A stretch of 45,254 bases of DNA from DASYLJ01 sp964432595 (GTDB lineage: Bacteria > Desulfobacterota > Binatia > DP-6): NCBI GenBank assembly GCA_964432595.1, contig CAYSOF010000037.1:1-45254 (forward strand). The letters run 5' to 3'. The notes beneath the pieces were generated by a model. It saw nothing but the letters and a program-made list of their open reading frames with translations. It did no database searches and was not told where the DNA came from. The position numbers and the translations under genes are program-made. This document shows positions 40,535 through 45,254 of the stretch, piece by piece (position 1 is the stretch's first letter; each line of letters begins with the position of its first letter).

Positions 40535-43500
40535 GCATGCGCATCGCATCGATGGCGGCGGCGTTGGTGGCGACGCTCGCCACGGCCGCGCTGGGGCAGC
40601 CGACACGCTCGAGCCACATCGCGGTCGGCGAGAGCGGCGTCGTCTTCGTCGTGAACCCCGACCAGAACACGGTCGCCCGTCTCGTGTACGACGCGAACGA
40701 CGCCGGCACGCTGACGCACGAGGAGGCCGTCGGGCGTTACCCGCGCACGGTCGCGGTCGCCGGCGGCTTCGTCTTCACGGCCGATCAGACCGACGACACG
40801 GTGTCGCGCCGCAACGCCGCCGACCTGTCCGACCTGCAGCAGGTGAACCTCGGCTTCGGTTGCGGTCCGTACGGCGTCGCGCCGTTCCCGGGCGGCGGCG
40901 GACTCGTCGTGACGTGTCAGGGGACGAGCGAGGTTGTGCTGCTCGATCCGTCGCTGGCGATCGTCGCACGGATCAAGCTGCCGTGGTCGAACGCGCGCGC
41001 CATCGCGATCTCGAGCGACGGCGCGCTCGCGTACGTCACGCACTACCTGACCGAGGAGCCGAACCACGACGCGCACGTGAGCGTCGTCGACCTGGCGCAG
41101 AAGTCGGTGGCGCGTGTGTTGGCGGTGCCGCCCGACCTGTCGACGTGCGAGACGCAGAACTCTGGTCAGGGCGTGTTCAACCTCGTGTCGGCCGCGGTGC
41201 TGATGCCGGACGACGCGCCCGCGGACGTCGCGGGCCAGCTCTGGCTCGGCGGCACGCAGGAGAACACGCTCTCGAAGGGCCTGTTCAAGCGCAGCACGGG
41301 CTTCAAGGACCAGCCCGGCTCGCTGCTCTTCCCGTGGGTCGAGTACGGGCCGTTCCCGGCGAGCGGCGGCTCGCGCAACGTCTACAAGGCGTCGTTCCAC
41401 GACATCACGCGCTTCGGCATCTTCAAGATCGACGTCGCGAGCGGCAACGTCGTCGGCAAGATCGACGTCGACGAGGCGAACAACGCGACGGACATCGAGC
41501 TGTCGGCCGACGGGCGCGTCGCCTACGTCGTCGACCTGATGTTCAACAGCTACCACGTGTTCAACACGGCGCGCGGGCAGGGCGGCGATCCGACGACGCT
41601 GTTCGCCGCGGTGTCGTCGAACGGCCCGGGCGGCGCGAACCCCGGCAACGGCTGCGTGCCGGAGCCGCTGCGCGCGGTGGCGAGCGAGCGCGACTACCGG
41701 CTGGCGCCGCAGGCGCAGATCTCGGTGCTCGACCCGATCAACCCGGTGAAGCTCGTCGACCCGGCGACGTTCGTGGCCGTCAGCACGGGCGCCGAGTACG
41801 ACGCCGGCAACTTCATCGCGACGTCGACGTCGCGCATGCTGGCGGTGCCCGACGGCATCGGCACGGCGCCGATGGGGGTGCGCCTCGATCCGAACGGCCA
41901 GCGCGTGTTCGTCGCGAACTACCTGTCGCGCAACGTCGTCGTGGCAGGATCGGCATCGCCGGCCGGGAACCTGCGCTGCTCGAGCCCGCCGAATCAGCCG
42001 TGCGGCACGAACAACGACTGCGCCGGCGGCGTCGGGTTCTGCAACCACCCGGGCGGCGCCGCGTGCACGAACGACGCGGAGTGCGGCACGGCGGGCCCGT
42101 GCGTGCAGACCGCGGTGTGCGTGCCGTTGATGCTCGGCGACGCGGTATCGTCGATCACGGGCGGCGCCGGCACGTGCACGACGCCCGCCGATCAGCCGTG
42201 CGTGTCGGCGGCCGACTGCGATCCCGATCCGGGTTTCTGCAACACGACCGGCGCCGCGTGCACGGCCGACACCGAGTGCGGCGATCCCGGCGCCGGTGCG
42301 GTGTGCGTCGTCCGTCCGACGTGCGTCGTGCTGGCGAGCGACGCGCTGGACGCGTCGCTGCTCGACGGCAAGATCCTCTTCAACACGGCGGCGCGCGACG
42401 GCAGCGTGTCGAACGGCGTCGGTCTCGACGCGGCGGCGCCGCTGTTCAACGCGGCGGCCGGCTGGAAGGTGCCGGGCGCGGTGACCAGCACGGCGCACGA
42501 CGCGTCCTACGTGACGTGCTCCACGTGCCACTCCGACTTCGGCGGCCAGGACGGCCGCACGTGGGACTTCGCGCAGTTCGGCGCGTCGTTGCGGAACAGT
42601 ATGGACCTGCGCGGCCGTGCGGCGTTCGCGCCGGGCACGTGCAGCAACGACGGGTCGCTCGAGTGCTTCTTCGACGCCGCCTGCGGCGCGGGCAACTACT
42701 GCCGGCAGCAGCCGGGCATGGTGCCGCCGAACATCCCCGAGGCCGAGCGCGAGCGCTACTTCAACCCGATGCTGACGGTGCACTGGAACGGCGACCGCGA
42801 CGAGGTCGAGGACTTCGAGCACACGTACCGCAGCCTGCTCGGGGCCGGCGACTGCGACGGCGTCGAGTTCACGTCGGACTGTCAGGGCGGGCTGATCCAG
42901 CGCAGCGGCGACACGTCGATCGACCCGATGGACGTGAGCGGCGACCTCGGCGCGCCGAACCGCAACATCCGCGGCGCGCTGTACGGCAAGATCGTCGGCG
43001 TGCGGCTGACGCACATGGCCGACTTCGTCTATTCGCTGACCGAGTTCGTGAAGAACCCGAACCCGGCGACCGAGGCGACGGAGCGCGGGCGGCGCATCTT
43101 CAACGATCCGCAGACGCAGTGCGCGTCGTGCCACAACGGCGGGCCGGGCGCGGGCAGGCAGTTCTTCACCGACAAGAAGCCGAACGCCGGCTTTGACCCG
43201 TCGCTGCCCGGCCGCGCCGACGGCAACAATCCGTTCGTGCGCCACGACGTCGGCACGATGAACCTGTTCGACGCGACGGATCCGCTCGACGTCGCGCTCG
43301 CGAACCAGACCTTCCAGAACTCGGGCAACCCGCCCGATCCGCGGACGATCCCGGGCAGCCGCGGGCCGCTCGGCGACTACGTCACGCCGGTGCTGAACGA
43401 CCTGTGGAACACGCCGCCCTACCTGCACGACGGCAGTGCGCACACGCTGCTCGACGTGGTGCGGGCGTGCAGCACGCGGCTCGACGACTGCAACGCGGAG

Positions 43501-44076
43501 GGCGCGGGGCGGAACGTCGACGGCCAGCACGGCGTCACCGACATGCTGACGCCGCAGCAGCTGAACGACCTGGTGGCGTTCCAGAACTCGCTGACGCTGA
43601 CGTCGATCGTCGGCACGAACGAGCGCGTGCTGACGTTCGGGCCGATGGAGCTCACGTCGGTGGCGATGAAGCTGCCCAAGACGACCAAGCGCGGGCGGAC
43701 GAAGCCCGGACGCCTGGTCGTGCACGGCGTCGTGACCGGCACGGCCGATCCGTCGGGCGGCGCGGTGCTGACGTTGGCCGTGCCGAACGGCGGCGCGATG
43801 CAGATGGTGTCGCGGACGCTGCCGATGCAGGGCCGGGGGCGGCGCTTCACCGGCAGCGCGTCGGACGGCAGCGGAACGATGAAGCTGACGCTGCGCCGCA
43901 CGGGCACGGGGTACAAGTTCGTCGTGCAGATGAAGGGCGCGGACGTCGCCCAGCTCGATACGACGAACCGGAACCTCACGGTGTCGATCGAGACGGGCGG
44001 CACGCAGTTCGTCCGCAGCCGCACGCTGGTCGAGAAGAAGAACGTCCTGAAGCTGCCGAAGCGTCGGCGGCGCTGA
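40531..44076 (+). CDS. Exported YVTN beta-propeller fused to a dihaem (MauG-like) cytochrome with Cys-rich insert
   Basis: 1181 residues from GTG 40531; GAGGAGGGG just upstream decides it. After the signal peptide (to AALGQ), residues ~25-460 show YVTN-type propeller repeats (SHIAVGESGVVFVVN, RAIAISSDGALAYVTH, ATDIELSADGRVAYVVD, GVRLDPNGQRVFVANYLSRNVVV). A Cys-rich region (about 487-610) follows. Haem-binding motifs are C663STCH and C864ASCH, with WNTPPYLHDGSAHTLLDVV near 955-975, as in MauG/cytochrome c peroxidase-like proteins. The last ~140 residues carry the module shared with other exported proteins here (GRGRRFTG, LKLTLRRTG region). Periplasmic or surface electron transfer or peroxidase-like oxidation is inferred; the haem ligands beyond the two His are uncertain. 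Confidence 0.85.
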   Translation: MSMRIASMAAALVATLATAALGQPTRSSHIAVGESGVVFVVNPDQNTVARLVYDANDAGTLTHEEAVGRYPRTVAVAGGFVFTADQTDDTVSRRNAADLSDLQQVNLGFGCGPYGVAPFPGGGGLVVTCQGTSEVVLLDPSLAIVARIKLPWSNARAIAISSDGALAYVTHYLTEEPNHDAHVSVVDLAQKSVARVLAVPPDLSTCETQNSGQGVFNLVSAAVLMPDDAPADVAGQLWLGGTQENTLSKGLFKRSTGFKDQPGSLLFPWVEYGPFPASGGSRNVYKASFHDITRFGIFKIDVASGNVVGKIDVDEANNATDIELSADGRVAYVVDLMFNSYHVFNTARGQGGDPTTLFAAVSSNGPGGANPGNGCVPEPLRAVASERDYRLAPQAQISVLDPINPVKLVDPATFVAVSTGAEYDAGNFIATSTSRMLAVPDGIGTAPMGVRLDPNGQRVFVANYLSRNVVVAGSASPAGNLRCSSPPNQPCGTNNDCAGGVGFCNHPGGAACTNDAECGTAGPCVQTAVCVPLMLGDAVSSITGGAGTCTTPADQPCVSAADCDPDPGFCNTTGAACTADTECGDPGAGAVCVVRPTCVVLASDALDASLLDGKILFNTAARDGSVSNGVGLDAAAPLFNAAAGWKVPGAVTSTAHDASYVTCSTCHSDFGGQDGRTWDFAQFGASLRNSMDLRGRAAFAPGTCSNDGSLECFFDAACGAGNYCRQQPGMVPPNIPEAERERYFNPMLTVHWNGDRDEVEDFEHTYRSLLGAGDCDGVEFTSDCQGGLIQRSGDTSIDPMDVSGDLGAPNRNIRGALYGKIVGVRLTHMADFVYSLTEFVKNPNPATEATERGRRIFNDPQTQCASCHNGGPGAGRQFFTDKKPNAGFDPSLPGRADGNNPFVRHDVGTMNLFDATDPLDVALANQTFQNSGNPPDPRTIPGSRGPLGDYVTPVLNDLWNTPPYLHDGSAHTLLDVVRACSTRLDDCNAEGAGRNVDGQHGVTDMLTPQQLNDLVAFQNSLTLTSIVGTNERVLTFGPMELTSVAMKLPKTTKRGRTKPGRLVVHGVVTGTADPSGGAVLTLAVPNGGAMQMVSRTLPMQGRGRRFTGSASDGSGTMKLTLRRTGTGYKFVVQMKGADVAQLDTTNRNLTVSIETGGTQFVRSRTLVEKKNVLKLPKRRRR

Positions 44077-44088
44077 GGAGGAGCGGTC

Positions 44089-45135
44089 ATGAAGAGCCTG
44101 GCACTCGTCGCGGCGCTGCTGCTCGCCGCTCCGGCGCATGCGGCGGTCGGCACCTGCACGATCACGAAGCTCGACGTGGTGGGGAACTTCCTGTTCCCGA
44201 TCCCGGGCGGCGTCGGGGCGACGCTCGGCACGGACGTCGAGGCAGGGACGTTCAAGCTCGACCGCACGCCGTTCGATCAGCAGTTCCCGTCGCCTGGCGT
44301 CTCGTACATCACGGTCGGCATCACGTCGTATCTGACCCTCGGCACCGGCATGGCGACCGGCACGATCGATTCGACGGGTAACGTCGTGATTCCCGGCGTC
44401 GAGATGACGTTCGGCACCGAGTTCGGCGCCGGCCCGAGCGGGCCGCTTCTGTTTCCGTTGAACGTGCAGCTGATGACGGGGCTCCAGGCGCCGGCGCTGA
44501 GCGGCAGTCCGATCCTGTTCGAAGGCAGCCCGTTGGACGCTTCGGGGGCCATGCGCGTGCTGGGCGCCGGGATACTCAGCTATCAGGGCGTGAACCTGAC
44601 CGGCCCGGGCATCAGCTGCACGATCGCGCCGGCGCCCGACCTGTCGGCGCAGCCGGCGGGCCCGACGCTGCAGGCGGTGAAGGGCAAGGCCGTCGTCGGG
44701 CCCGCGGCGGGCGACGATGAGCTGACGCTGACGGCGAAGCTGAAGCACGGCGCGACGTCGCCCGCGCTCGACGGCACGCAGGACGTCGTCCTGCGCCTGC
44801 GGCGGTCCGACGGGCAGTTCGTCACGGCGTTCGTGGTGCAGAAGGGCAAGTTCTCCGTGAAGGGGAAGAAGGCGACGGCGACGGAGGCGGGTGACGGCCT
44901 GACGATCCAGGTGACGAAGCCGTTCGAGTCGACCGAGGACGCGCAGCCCCTCGTGACGGGCGGCACGCTCACGCTGAAGCGCGGCAAGAAGGCGAGCACG
45001 CTGATCTGGAAGGTGCGGGGCGCGACGCTCGACGCGCTGTCAGGCACCGTGAACGTCGCGATCGGGGTCGGCCCGCAGACGGTCTACCGAGACGTCACGG
45101 TGACCAGCGGCAAGAAGGGCCCGAAGTTCAAGTAG
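44089..45135 (+). CDS. Exported protein with the shared C-terminal module
   Basis: 348 residues from ATG 44089 with GAGGAGGAG upstream, 12 bp after the cytochrome gene. Signal peptide MKSLALVAALLLAAPAHA is followed by a strand-rich domain of ~185 residues with a single early Cys (GTCTITKL) and another at GISCTIAP. The C-terminal half (LQAVKGKAVVG to the end) carries the recurrent beta module: VLRLRRSDGQFVTAF, KKATATEAGDG, GTLTLKRGKKASTLIWKVRGATLDAL and VNVAIGVG. It ends in a basic SGKKGPKFK. No known function. Presumed to be co-expressed with the cytochrome and possibly a partner of it. Confidence 0.78.
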   Translation: MKSLALVAALLLAAPAHAAVGTCTITKLDVVGNFLFPIPGGVGATLGTDVEAGTFKLDRTPFDQQFPSPGVSYITVGITSYLTLGTGMATGTIDSTGNVVIPGVEMTFGTEFGAGPSGPLLFPLNVQLMTGLQAPALSGSPILFEGSPLDASGAMRVLGAGILSYQGVNLTGPGISCTIAPAPDLSAQPAGPTLQAVKGKAVVGPAAGDDELTLTAKLKHGATSPALDGTQDVVLRLRRSDGQFVTAFVVQKGKFSVKGKKATATEAGDGLTIQVTKPFESTEDAQPLVTGGTLTLKRGKKASTLIWKVRGATLDALSGTVNVAIGVGPQTVYRDVTVTSGKKGPKFK

Positions 45136-45148
45136 GCCCGTCCCGCGA

Positions 45149-45177
45149 TTGACCGCGCCGGCGGGAGTGGGTAGACA
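45149..45177 (+). promoter_or_regulatory. Candidate promoter of tRNA-Phe
   Basis: TTGACC (45149-45154) and TAGACA (45172-45177) are 17 bp apart, and the -10 ends 21 bp before the mature tRNA 5' end. The -35 matches 5 of 6 consensus bases and the -10 about half. It lies in the 63-bp gap between the 44089 gene and the tRNA. Confidence 0.5.
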
Positions 45178-45198
45178 CCCGGGCTCCACTCCACCTGA

Positions 45199-45254
45199 GG
45201 CCAGGTAGCTCAGTTGGTAGAGCACGTGACTGAAAATCACGGTGTCGGCGGTTC
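45199..45254 (+). tRNA. tRNA-Phe (anticodon GAA), 3' part beyond the right edge
   Basis: The 5' part folds as a standard tRNA: acceptor strand GGCCAGG, D-arm GCTC-AGTTGGTA-GAGC, and anticodon stem CGTGA/TCACG around loop CTGAAAA, giving anticodon GAA at 45233-45235. The TPsiC arm begins with GGTTC at the end of the window. The acceptor 3' strand is not visible, so completeness cannot be judged. Confidence 0.93.

Noticed and set aside
40387..44748. A 1453-codon open frame on the minus strand
   Set aside because: It is the antisense shadow of the cytochrome and its neighbours: Arg/His/Ala-rich with no domain pattern. The plus frame has signal peptides, haem motifs and ribosome-binding sites.
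45199..45254. tRNA-Phe as an attachment site of a mobile element
   Set aside because: No integrase, direct repeat of the tRNA end or phage genes are seen on the visible side, and the 3' end is outside the window.

Overview
The window is strongly GC-rich, gene-dense bacterial chromosome. No plasmid, phage or IS genes are visible. Several traits point to a free-living, aerobic, Gram-negative bacterium of the deltaproteobacterial/Binatota-like sphere: an outer-membrane beta-barrel protein, lipoprotein signals, an F420-type luciferase-like monooxygenase, an SCP-x-type thiolase, AidB, a RegB/RegA redox pair, and many exported Cys-rich, thrombospondin-type-3 and parallel beta-helix proteins. This placement is an inference from gene content; no rRNA is present. 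Many genes start with GTG (one with TTG), and neighbours often overlap by 4-44 bp.

Layout. 1-2532: divergent exported proteins, a Cys-rich 55-residue repeat protein (cut by the left edge, minus strand) and an Ig-like/NTF2-like protein. 2566-6805: tight operon of a DUF2723/GT117 membrane glycosyltransferase, a TPR lipoprotein and an alkaline-phosphatase-superfamily lipoprotein with TPRs. 6815-10461 (minus): two tandem paralogues, each with seven propeller-type repeats and a common C-terminal module. 10584-13000 (minus): AidB-type acyl-CoA dehydrogenase followed by an SDR. 13092-18168: beta-helix protein, epoxide hydrolase, a near-perfect 25-bp-stem palindrome, an F420-type oxidoreductase and a convergent metacaspase-like protease. 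18312-20477: LuxR-type regulator, a small ORF and a nitroreductase. 20559-24311: DUF5989 / SxtJ-like / carbamoyltransferase trio, SCP-x thiolase and a tiny two-TM protein. 24321-26835 (minus): methyltransferase, amidase and a small helical protein resembling a cytochrome that lacks its haem motif. 26891-28664: AraC regulator and convergent sulfotransferase. 28776-30920: beta-helix/TSP3 protein. 30997-33962: SDR, VOC protein, Lgt-like membrane protein, small protein and retropepsin-like protease. 34062-37011: RegB/RegA and an outer-membrane protein. 37035-39780: three exported proteins, the first resembling a copper type II monooxygenase with most ligands lost. 39774-45135: palindrome cluster, TetR regulator, a large YVTN-propeller/dihaem cytochrome and another exported protein. 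45199-45254: tRNA-Phe(GAA), cut by the right edge.

Main threads. (1) At least six exported proteins of unrelated N-terminal architecture appear to end in, or consist of, the same beta-rich module. This is the best candidate for an undescribed lineage-specific surface or secretion module. (2) A shared palindrome, AACGA-N4-TCGTT, lies beside a TTGACA box both upstream of the SDR/VOC genes (30925-30938) and upstream of the TetR gene (39806-39819). This suggests that the TetR protein controls itself, the cytochrome operon and a distant lipid-type SDR operon. (3) The GT117-TPR-phosphatase operon looks like an envelope modification unit.

All functional calls come from reading translated sequence and recalled family motifs; no database search was run.
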